Assembly (NCBI GenBank): GCA_902787835.1
Contig: CADAHU010000001.1
Location: 32,435 to 65,546, forward strand
Direction: 5' to 3'
Source: an uncultured Eubacteriales bacterium
Lineage (GTDB): Bacteria > Bacillota > Clostridia > Christensenellales > Aristaeellaceae
Length of the DNA stretch: 33,112 bases
The notes below the pieces were generated by a model. It saw nothing but the letters and a program-made list of their open reading frames with translations, was not told where the DNA came from and did not search any database. Both the position numbers and the translations under genes were made by a program. Positions within the stretch are counted from its first letter, which is position 1. The number at the start of each line of letters is the position of its first letter. Positions 26,429 to 33,112 of the stretch are shown here, in pieces.

Positions 26429-28063
26429 TCAGGACAGGTTCTGCGCCTCCACCAGCTGGTCGCCGCCGTACATCTTGCGCAGCACCGGCTTTTCTATTTT
26501 TCCGGTGGGGTTGCGGGGAACCTTGGCAAAGATCACGCGGCGGGGACGCTTGTACCGGGGCAGGGTCATGCAGAAGGCGTTGATCTCCTCCTCGGTGCAG
26601 GCATGGCCGGGCTTGAGCTCGATGATGGCGGCGGCGATCTCACCCAGGCGCTTATCGGGCAGGCCGATGACGGCCACGTCCTTGATATGCTCGTTGGTGC
26701 TCAGGAAGTCCTCGATCTGTACGGGGTACAGGTTCTCGCCGCCGGTGATGATCACGTCCTTTTTGCGGTCCACCAGGAAGATGAAGCCGTCCTCGTCCTC
26801 CTGGGCCATATCGCCGGTGAAAAGCCATCCGTCCTTCAGCGTGGCGGCGGTGGCGGCGGGGTCGTTATAATAGCAGGTCATGACGCCGGGACCCTTGACG
26901 CAAAGCTCGCCCACCTGGCCGCGCTGCACGGTCTGCCCATTTTCGTCCACGATTTTGGTCTCCCAGCCATAGCCGGCCTTGCCGATGGCGCCCACCTTGT
27001 GGATGTTCTCCACGCCCAGATGCACGCAGCCCGGGCCGATGGATTCGCTCAGGCCGTAGTTGGTGTCGTAGGCGTGATGGGGGAAATACTGCTTCCAGTG
27101 CTTGATCAGGCTCTGGGGAACGGGCTGCGCGCCGATATGCATCAGCCGCCACTGATCCAGCTGGTAATCCGAGAGCTTTACCTCGCCGCGCTCGATGGCG
27201 CCCAGAATATCCTGGGCCCAGGGCACCAGCAGCCATACGATGGTGCATTTTTCCTCGCTGACGGCCTGCAGGATGTACTGCGGCTTGTTGCCCTTGAGCA
27301 GCACCGCCTTGGAGCAGGAGAGCAGGCTGCCGAACCAGTGCATTTTTGCGCCGGTATGGTACAGCGGCGGGATGCACAGGAACACATCGTCATGGGTCTG
27401 GCCATGGTGGTTCTGCTCGCATTTACAGGAGTGGCTCAGGCTCTCGTGATTGTGCAGGATGGCCTTGGGGAAGCCCGTGGTGCCGGAGGAGAAGTAGATG
27501 GCCGCGTTGTCCTGCTCGGTCAGCGGGATCATGGGATCGGTCTCCGGCATGGCCGCCGTCAGCGCAAAATAGCTCTCGGCAAAGGTGGGGCAGGTGCCGT
27601 TCAGGTAGAACAGCGCGGGCAGATCGTCATTGCTTTCCGCCAGCTCCTCGATGCGGCCGATGAATTCCGGGCCGAACACCAGAGCGTCCACCTCCGCCAG
27701 CTGCAGGCAATACTTGATTTCATCCGCCGTGTAGCGGAAGTTGAGTGGCACGGCCAGCGCCCCGGCCTTGAGGATGCCAAAGTATACCGGCAGCCATTCC
27801 AGGCAGTTCATCAGCAGGATGGCCACCTTTTTGCCCTTGCCGAAGCCGCGCTGCAGCAAAAGATTGGCAAACCGGTTGGCGTGCACGTCAAAGGCCTTCC
27901 AGGTGATCTCCCGGCGATAGGTGGGGGCGTTGGAGGGCTCGATCAGCTCATATTCCTTCCAGGTGACACGCCGCTGGCCGGCGTGTTCCGGGTTGATTTC
28001 CACCAGGGCGACCTCGTCGCCGTGCTCCTGGGCGTTCCTCCGAAGCAGATCGGTAATGGGCAT
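26429..28063 (-). CDS. AMP-forming acyl-CoA synthetase (fatty-acid/aryl CoA ligase family)
   Basis: A 544-residue ANL-superfamily ligase that activates a carboxylic acid as acyl-AMP and then forms the CoA thioester. The P-loop-like motif is IYFSSGTTGFPKAILHNHES. YGLSESIGPG, LFTGDMAQEDEDGFIFLVDRKKD and GGENLYPVQIED form the adenylation core. The adenylation lysine is in PRNPTGKIEKPVLRKM. Residues about 30-62 hold a segment with two similar RxTWK stretches, probably part of the variable N-terminal region. The ATG at 28063 has GGAGG seven bases upstream. It stands alone with a long leader. The acid it activates is unknown (medium/long-chain or aromatic). Confidence 0.9.
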   Translation of the reverse strand: MPITDLLRRNAQEHGDEVALVEINPEHAGQRRVTWKEYELIEPSNAPTYRREITWKAFDVHANRFANLLLQRGFGKGKKVAILLMNCLEWLPVYFGILKAGALAVPLNFRYTADEIKYCLQLAEVDALVFGPEFIGRIEELAESNDDLPALFYLNGTCPTFAESYFALTAAMPETDPMIPLTEQDNAAIYFSSGTTGFPKAILHNHESLSHSCKCEQNHHGQTHDDVFLCIPPLYHTGAKMHWFGSLLSCSKAVLLKGNKPQYILQAVSEEKCTIVWLLVPWAQDILGAIERGEVKLSDYQLDQWRLMHIGAQPVPQSLIKHWKQYFPHHAYDTNYGLSESIGPGCVHLGVENIHKVGAIGKAGYGWETKIVDENGQTVQRGQVGELCVKGPGVMTCYYNDPAATAATLKDGWLFTGDMAQEDEDGFIFLVDRKKDVIITGGENLYPVQIEDFLSTNEHIKDVAVIGLPDKRLGEIAAAIIELKPGHACTEEEINAFCMTLPRYKRPRRVIFAKVPRNPTGKIEKPVLRKMYGGDQLVEAQNLS

Positions 28064-28085
28064 GGAAAATCCTCCTTCATAAAAT

Positions 28086-28106
28086 ACCGCAGCCATTGGC
28101 TGCGGT
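28086..28106 (-). promoter_or_regulatory. Perfect hairpin next to the acyl-CoA synthetase ribosome binding site
   Basis: ACCGCAGCC and GGCTGCGGT form a 9-bp perfect stem with a 3-base loop. On the minus strand it is followed by ATTTTATG and then the GGAGG site. The T-run is too short for a confident terminator, so translation control or attenuation are both possible. Confidence 0.5.
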
Positions 28107-28138
28107 TTGGTATGCGCGCTTGTCGCTTTGCTTCAGCC

Positions 28139-28189
28139 GTTACAAAGCAGCCGCGCAGCCCGGATAGGGCGCGTAGCCGGAAGCGTAAC
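28139..28189. repeat. Structured palindromic element, possibly a dispersed intergenic repeat
   Basis: It is bounded by GTTAC (28139-28143) and GTAAC (28185-28189). Inside is a G/C-rich hairpin: GCGC-a-GCCC (28153-28161), loop ggata, GGGC-GCGT (28167-28174). Bounded, nested symmetry of this size in an intergenic region resembles REP-type units. Only one copy is in this window, so the repeat nature is not shown. Confidence 0.35.
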
Positions 28190-28211
28190 GGGGCGATACA
28201 CAGCGATGCAT
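28140..28211 (-). CDS. Possible 23-residue leader ORF
   Basis: A short frame starting at the ATG at 28211 with AAAGGAG about 11 bases upstream, ending TAA at 28140. It reads MHRCVSPRYASG then YAPYPGCAAAL. It lies inside the leader of the acyl-CoA synthetase. It overlaps the palindromic element, so the frame may be accidental. Confidence 0.2.
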   Translation of the reverse strand: MHRCVSPRYASGYAPYPGCAAAL

Positions 28212-28260
28212 GGCGCAGATTTCTCCTTTGCTTTAGCGCTTTAACGCTTTAGACAAATAA

Positions 28261-28269
28261 AGTATACCA
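28261..28269 (-). promoter_or_regulatory. Extended -10 promoter of the acyl-CoA synthetase gene
   Basis: TGGTATACT on the minus strand (TG-n-TATACT). The -35 region is poor (CAGCCA at about 18 bases), so this may need an activator. Confidence 0.5.
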
Positions 28270-28345
28270 TAGAATCAGCGGAATGGCTGTATTTATTTTG
28301 TATTGTTCATATGGCAAACCACAAGAAATGCGCCGCATCCATGGG

Positions 28346-28374
28346 TTGCGCGGCAGGATTGCTTATGCTATACT
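28346..28374 (+). promoter_or_regulatory. Promoter of the flavin-reductase-like/GNAT pair
   Basis: TTGCGC (28346-28351) and TATACT (28369-28374) at 17 bases, with TG-n before the -10 (TGCTATACT). The in-frame extension of the downstream gene to 28283 would run through this promoter, which supports the later start. Confidence 0.75.
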
Positions 28375-28408
28375 TTTTTTGATTGAAAATCCCATGGAGG
28401 ATGATCCT

Positions 28409-28975
28409 ATGGACAAGCCCCGCCGGAGATCCGTTGAACCCATTTATTCCATGTGCGTGCAGCCTGCGTTTATTATCGGAACCAAGAATGCGGACGGCTC
28501 GGCCAATTTTGCCCCGATCACCTGGATCAGCGTTACCCATGAGCAAGGCGACGGCTATCTGCTGGTCATCAGCATGTCCGGGTCAAAGGCTACAAAGCAG
28601 AACGTGCTGCGCACAGGGATGTTCAGCGCCAACCTTGTCAGCACGGATATGCTCCCGCTGATGGATTATTTTGGCGCCCATCATGCGTGGAAGGGAAAAA
28701 AGGATCAAATGGAGTACGCTGTCAGCCGGGGCGAGGCACTGGATGTGCCGGTGCTGGAGCAGAGCCGCTGGGTATATGAATGTGAAGTATCCAGACAGGT
28801 GGAAACGGGGGATTCCATCACGTTCTTCTGTCCGATCCGGAATATCCAGATGGATGAACGGCTAACATGCGTGGATCCGTTTGACGTGGATCTGACGGTG
28901 CTCGATCCGGTGATCTATTCCGGCAAATATCATAGCCTGGGTAAGCTGCTGGGTAGCATCGGCGATTATCTGTGA
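28409..28975 (+). CDS. Flavin-reductase-like (FMN-binding) family protein
   Basis: A 188-residue protein of the flavin reductase/DIM6-NTAB split-barrel family, which binds FMN and in some cases supplies reduced flavin. The typical opening is VQPAFIIGTKNADGSANFAPITWISVTHEQ. The flavin-binding type segment is MSGSKATKQNVLRTGMFSANLVS. I start at the ATG at 28409, eight bases after GGAGG; a weaker in-frame ATG is five codons upstream. It precedes the acetyltransferase by 37 bases and probably shares its transcript. The partner oxidase or substrate is not evident. Local base composition appears lower in GC than the operons to the left. Confidence 0.85.
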   Translation: MDKPRRRSVEPIYSMCVQPAFIIGTKNADGSANFAPITWISVTHEQGDGYLLVISMSGSKATKQNVLRTGMFSANLVSTDMLPLMDYFGAHHAWKGKKDQMEYAVSRGEALDVPVLEQSRWVYECEVSRQVETGDSITFFCPIRNIQMDERLTCVDPFDVDLTVLDPVIYSGKYHSLGKLLGSIGDYL

Positions 28976-29012
28976 TCTGGCCGAACGGAATTTGACAGGG
29001 AGGTGAAACGCG

Positions 29013-29609
29013 GTGCTGGATAGAACCATACCGTTTTATAATACGATCCTGCGGTGCGATGCATACAGCCCCAGGGAGGCCGTGCTGCCAGAGGGCTATG
29101 CCATTGCTTTCTATCAGCCGGGCGATGAGCGCGCATGGGCGGAGCTGGAGCATTCGATTGGGGATTTTGCGTCTGTTCATGAAGCGGAACAGTATTTTAT
29201 TGCGACCTATTTGAAAAATGCAGATTTGCAGGACAATATCTTATTCCTGAAAAACGCAGAAAACAGGATCATAGGTTCTGTTATTGCCTGGCAGGATAAG
29301 CGTGCAGATACCTCCGTTTCCTCCCTGCACTGGCTGGTTGTGGAGGAAGGGCATCAGGGCAGAGGGCTTGGAAAAGCGCTGTGCCTTGCGGTGATGAACA
29401 GATTTTATGAACTGAGCGGGCTTCCGGTTTATATCCATACGCAGCTCTGGAGCTGGAAGGCGATCCTGCTGTATGTATCCCTGGGCTTCAAGCTGCAAAA
29501 AGCCGATACCTTTTCACATTACAGGAATGAATATGCGGCCGCGATGGATGCGCTGAAGCGGATCCTGCCGGCGGATCAATTTGCGATCTTGCTTGACGCA
29601 TCCGAATAA
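29013..29609 (+). CDS. GNAT-family N-acetyltransferase
   Basis: A 198-residue acetyl-CoA-dependent acetyltransferase. Motif A is LHWLVVEEGHQGRGLGKALCLAVMNRFYE, with the pyrophosphate-binding Q-G-R-G-L-G. The IHTQLWSWKAILLYVSLGFKLQ segment is motif B, ending in the usual Y-x-S-L-G-F. An N-terminal portion (about 1-70) is family-variable. The start is GTG with GGGAGG nine bases upstream. Codons here are noticeably A/T-richer than in the neighbouring housekeeping genes. Its acceptor substrate cannot be inferred. Confidence 0.85.
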   Translation: MLDRTIPFYNTILRCDAYSPREAVLPEGYAIAFYQPGDERAWAELEHSIGDFASVHEAEQYFIATYLKNADLQDNILFLKNAENRIIGSVIAWQDKRADTSVSSLHWLVVEEGHQGRGLGKALCLAVMNRFYELSGLPVYIHTQLWSWKAILLYVSLGFKLQKADTFSHYRNEYAAAMDALKRILPADQFAILLDASE

Positions 29610-29649
29610 CGGTCCTTCCGCCGCCGTCATAAAGTATCAGCCAAACATA

Positions 29650-29684
29650 AAAAAAGCAGCCCCTTCCGCAAAGGAAAGGGCTGT
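29650..29684 (-). terminator. Terminator of the capA/COG0523 operon
   Basis: CAGCCCTTTCC and GGAAGGGGCTG arms (one mismatch) with a five-base loop, followed on the minus strand by TTTTTTT. It closes the operon running from 32920 to 29703, and may also stop the convergent acetyltransferase transcript. Confidence 0.85.
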
Positions 29685-29702
29685 AAATTGTTGCGCAAAG
29701 AA

Positions 29703-30653
29703 TCAGGTAAAGGTGACGTACTGCTCCTTGGGCTTGTCCGCCACGGTGGCGTCCATCTGCATCAGGGCCACCATATCATGATCCTGGGCTTTGTTGTATA
29801 CGCACTGGGCCTTGGCGGTCAGGGTATACCATTTGGACTTGCTGGGGCGCATATCGCCGCGGCACAGCAGGGTGATGGGCTGGATATCGTTGGCGCAGCA
29901 GGTCATGGCCAGGCGGCCAAAGCCAAAGAACCCCTTGGGCACGCCGGGATCGGCAAATACCTGCCCCTTGATGCGCACCACCTTGTCGTCATAGCGCTTG
30001 GGGTGATCCATGGCGTCCAGATAGAAGATGCCGAACTGCTCGTCGGTGATATCGATCACATCGGCCTTCATATCGTAGGGCAGATCCTCATCGGATACGC
30101 CGTCGTCGCTGTGGCCGTCAGTGAACTCAAACAGGATGGTGGTGCTGGCGTTCATGGCCCGCAGCTGCTTGCGCCAGGTGCTGATGGGCATGCCCTCCTC
30201 TACGCGGTTGAACAGGATCAGATCGCTGTTCTGCATGGGATCGGTCATCAGCTGGCGCATGTTGTTCATCTGCAGCTCGTAGGTGGTGGCGTCCACCATG
30301 GTGATCACCTGCACCAGCTCCCAACGACGGGGCAGCTGCATGGTGTTCAGCTTGGCGAATTTGAATACGTTGTTGTATTCCATGATGACGCGCTCGGGCT
30401 TGAACTGCTTGTCCAGCTCCACAAACAGGCTGGGGGTCATCTCCTCCTCGCCGTCCACCATATGCAGCGCCACGTTCTGCTTGGCAAGCTTGGCTTCGTC
30501 GTATTCTTCGTTGCCTTCCTCGCAGACGATCAGCAGCGTTTTCTGACCGCGGGAGAAGCCCTCGTCCTCCAGCATGTTGTGGATCAGCGTGGTTTTGCCG
30601 CTGTCCAGAAAGCCGGCGACGATATAGATCGGGATGATTTCGTCAGGACGCAT
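29703..30653 (-). CDS. COG0523-type (CobW/G3E) GTPase fused to a YcgQ/TIGR03943-like C-terminal domain
   Basis: A 316-residue cytoplasmic protein. The N-terminal G3E GTPase domain has IVAGFLDSGKTTLIHNML (P-loop 14-22). The usual CxCC zinc site and the ETxG motif are missing; MEYNNV stands at the position of the latter. The last hundred residues (about 205-316) read FYLDAMDHPKRYDDKVVRIKG, then FGRLAMTCCANDIQPITLLC (Cys252, Cys253). This resembles the C-terminal part of YcgQ/TIGR03943 proteins rather than the normal CobW_C domain. AAGGAG overlaps the upstream gene's stop, so it is coupled to the His-rich COG0523 gene. I infer a metal-chaperone or membrane-metal-export-linked role. Confidence 0.8.
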   Translation of the reverse strand: MRPDEIIPIYIVAGFLDSGKTTLIHNMLEDEGFSRGQKTLLIVCEEGNEEYDEAKLAKQNVALHMVDGEEEMTPSLFVELDKQFKPERVIMEYNNVFKFAKLNTMQLPRRWELVQVITMVDATTYELQMNNMRQLMTDPMQNSDLILFNRVEEGMPISTWRKQLRAMNASTTILFEFTDGHSDDGVSDEDLPYDMKADVIDITDEQFGIFYLDAMDHPKRYDDKVVRIKGQVFADPGVPKGFFGFGRLAMTCCANDIQPITLLCRGDMRPSKSKWYTLTAKAQCVYNKAQDHDMVALMQMDATVADKPKEQYVTFT

Positions 30654-30664
30654 GATTTTTCTCC

Positions 30665-31843
<1,179 letters not shown>

Positions 31844-31858
31844 GTTTTTTCACTCCTT

Positions 31859-32920
31859 TTATTGGGCATATATGATATCCTGCACCGCGCCGACGCCTTC
31901 TACGTAGGGCCTGAGCGGGAAGGGGGTATCGCTTTGGATGATATCCATGACCTGCTGCGCCGCCGCCCCGGTCACAGGGACGGGCTGGTAGTTGCTGTAG
32001 GGCTGCGTGCCGGTGGCATGGAAGGGGATGATGGTCAGCTGGGTGCTCTGCAGATTGGTCTTATCGAAGGCCAGTTTGACCTGCATCACCGCGGTGGGGA
32101 TGGAGGCCGCGCTGGGCCGGTTGTTGCCGCCGAAGGTGAAGTTGCCCAGGCTGTACATGATCAGGCGGTTCTTGTACACCTCGATGCCCTGCAGCACATG
32201 GGGATGGGTGCCCACCACCAGGTCGGCCCCGTGGTCAATGGCATGATGGGCAAAGCGCGTCTGGTCGTGATCGTTGTGCTTGGCCTCGTACTCCTCGCCG
32301 TGATGCAGGCAGACGATCACAAAATCCACGCCCTCCTCGTTTTTGACCCGGGGAATGGCTTCCTCCAGCCACTGATAGTAGACCTCCATATAATAGCGGC
32401 GGAAGGAGAAAACGGCAAACTTGACGCCCTTGCGCTCAAAGGTAAAATAGTTGTTGTTGTACGCCCACAGCACGCCGGCGTCCGTCAGCACCCGCTGGCA
32501 GTCCTCCAGGCCCTCCTTGCCGTAATCTAGGGCATGGTTGTTGCTCTGGCTTACGCCCTCCACGCTGCCCTGGGTCAGCACGTTCACATAGCTGGCCGGG
32601 CCGCGGAAGTTCAGGTACAGGCTTTCGTTGCGGTAGCGCGCCTTATCGCTGATGATGCCCTCCAGGTTGACCAGCGTAAAATCATCGTTGGCAAACCAGG
32701 GCTGGGCGTTCAGCAGGGGATAGGTAAAATCGTTGCCGTGGGCCGCCATTACGCCGATGTAGGATTCCTCCATGCTGTGATCCCGCTCATTGGCGCCAAT
32801 GGTGCAGTCACCGGCCAGGGAGAGCAGGATCTCCACCGGTTCGGCAGCCTCCTCCGCCAGGACGGGGGAAAGGCAGGCCAGGGAGCAGAGCAGCAGAAGA
32901 AGAGCGATCAGTCGGCGCAT
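31859..32920 (-). CDS. CapA-family (PGA_cap) secreted metallophosphatase-like protein
   Basis: A 353-residue extracytoplasmic protein of the CapA/poly-gamma-glutamate-synthesis family, a calcineurin-like fold. The signal peptide is MRRLIALLLLLCSLACLSPVLA. Family motifs in order: LAGDCTIG, LVNLEGIISD, SQSNNHALDYG, VCLHHGEEYE, VGTHPHVLQGIEVYKNRLIMYSLGNFTFGG. I chose the ATG at 32920 with GAGG five bases upstream; an ATG five codons earlier (32935) is the alternative. The open frame continues to 33085 only because it runs through the tRNA-Leu gene. In well-studied hosts CapA sits with capBC; here it is followed by two metal GTPases, so a capsule role is not supported. Confidence 0.88.
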   Translation of the reverse strand: MRRLIALLLLLCSLACLSPVLAEEAAEPVEILLSLAGDCTIGANERDHSMEESYIGVMAAHGNDFTYPLLNAQPWFANDDFTLVNLEGIISDKARYRNESLYLNFRGPASYVNVLTQGSVEGVSQSNNHALDYGKEGLEDCQRVLTDAGVLWAYNNNYFTFERKGVKFAVFSFRRYYMEVYYQWLEEAIPRVKNEEGVDFVIVCLHHGEEYEAKHNDHDQTRFAHHAIDHGADLVVGTHPHVLQGIEVYKNRLIMYSLGNFTFGGNNRPSAASIPTAVMQVKLAFDKTNLQSTQLTIIPFHATGTQPYSNYQPVPVTGAAAQQVMDIIQSDTPFPLRPYVEGVGAVQDIIYAQ

Positions 32921-32963
32921 AAATACCTCGTACATGGTCGTTTTACCTTGCGGCGGGAGACAA

Positions 32964-33000
32964 AAATAAGATTCCCGTCTGGGGATAAACCACAGACGGG
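32964..33000 (-). terminator. Terminator after tRNA-Leu
   Basis: CCCGTCTG (33000-32993 on the minus strand) and CAGACGGG (32981-32974) form an 8-bp stem, followed by AATCTTATTTTTG. It separates the tRNA gene from capA. Confidence 0.8.
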
Positions 33001-33004
33001 ATAC

Positions 33005-33091
33005 TGGTGCCGGTGGCCGGACTCGAACCGGCACGCCATCGCTGGCGGTGGATTTTGAGTCCACTACGTCTGCCAATTCCATCACACCGGC
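33005..33091 (-). tRNA. tRNA-Leu (anticodon CAA)
   Basis: Minus-strand class II tRNA. The 7-bp acceptor is GCCGGTG with CACCGGC. The anticodon stem is GTGGA/TCCAC with loop CTCAAAA, giving anticodon CAA (reads UUG). A long variable arm (CGCCA-gcga-TGGCG) identifies leucine. The T-arm is GCCGG-TTCGAGT-CCGGC. The 3' ACCA is encoded. The 5' end is 33091; 33008 is the discriminator and 33005-33007 the CCA. Confidence 0.97.
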
Positions 33092-33112
33092 AAAGGCTTG
33101 CCGTTTGCAGCC

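Larger units (their letters stand above)
28064..28260 (-). promoter_or_regulatory. Long structured leader of the acyl-CoA synthetase gene
   Basis: About 190 bases between the inferred transcript start and the start codon. In minus-strand order it holds three copies of a CTTTA-type octamer on the complementary strand (28229-28254), a tiny ORF with AAAGGAG upstream (28140-28211), a structured GTTAC...GTAAC element (28139-28189), and a perfect 9-bp hairpin just before the ribosome binding site (28086-28106). It resembles a regulatory leader or an inserted intergenic repeat. No known riboswitch was recognised. Confidence 0.4.

Noticed and set aside
32921..33085. Upstream extension of CapA beginning MMELADVVDSKS
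   Set aside because: This is translation of the tRNA-Leu gene and its terminator, not a protein N-terminus.

Overview
The window looks like chromosomal DNA of a GC-rich member of the Bacillota (class Clostridia), most likely an uncultured gut-type lineage; the order is an inference. The evidence is: strong GGAGG ribosome binding sites on nearly every gene; housekeeping promoters of TTGACA/TATAAT type; a dprA-topA-trmFO-hslV-hslU run that matches the Bacillota codY-operon neighbourhood; the DapL/DapF diaminopimelate route known from several Clostridia; and a tRNA gene with encoded CCA. I see no phage, transposase, CRISPR array or rRNA. Coding density is high, and the longest stretch without a gene is about 345 bases (28064-28408).

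Layout. Bases 1-199 hold no gene, only an inverted repeat and a terminator. 200-5077 (minus) is a four-gene nucleoside-type ABC importer: binding protein, then a row of hairpins, then a double ATPase and two permeases. 5275-7404 (minus) is galE followed by an N-acetylhexosamine-kinase-like gene, pointing to galactose/HexNAc use. 7546-9377 (plus) is an ECF sigma factor translationally coupled to a membrane anti-sigma/DUF4349 protein. 9600-9926 is an unrecognised small gene. 10005-11413 (minus) is a class-I amidotransferase-like hydrolase overlapping a metallophosphoesterase. 11583-15410 (plus) is argS-dapF-dapL.

15568-23064 (plus) is dprA-topA-trmFO-(secreted alpha/beta hydrolase)-hslV-hslU, a tight operon with several overlaps. 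The hydrolase sits where Bacillus carries xerC/codV, and codY does not follow hslU. 23191-25994 (plus) is a three-gene sugar module in which a Gfo/Idh/MocA oxidoreductase lies between two different xylose-isomerase-like TIM barrels. 26085-28063 (minus) carries secG and an acyl-CoA synthetase with a long structured leader. 28409-29609 (plus) carries a flavin-reductase-like protein and a GNAT acetyltransferase in DNA that looks less GC-rich. 29703-32920 (minus) is capA followed by two COG0523 (CobW/ZNG1-like) GTPases. One of these has a roughly 90-residue His/Asp/Glu-rich metal-binding insert; the other seems to be a GTPase fused to a YcgQ/TIGR03943-like C-terminal domain. A tRNA-Leu(CAA) closes the window.

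The most promising unusual items are the capA-COG0523-COG0523/YcgQ metal-handling cluster, the TIM-oxidoreductase-TIM sugar module, the hydrolase inserted into the codY-type operon, and the structured leader ahead of the acyl-CoA synthetase.
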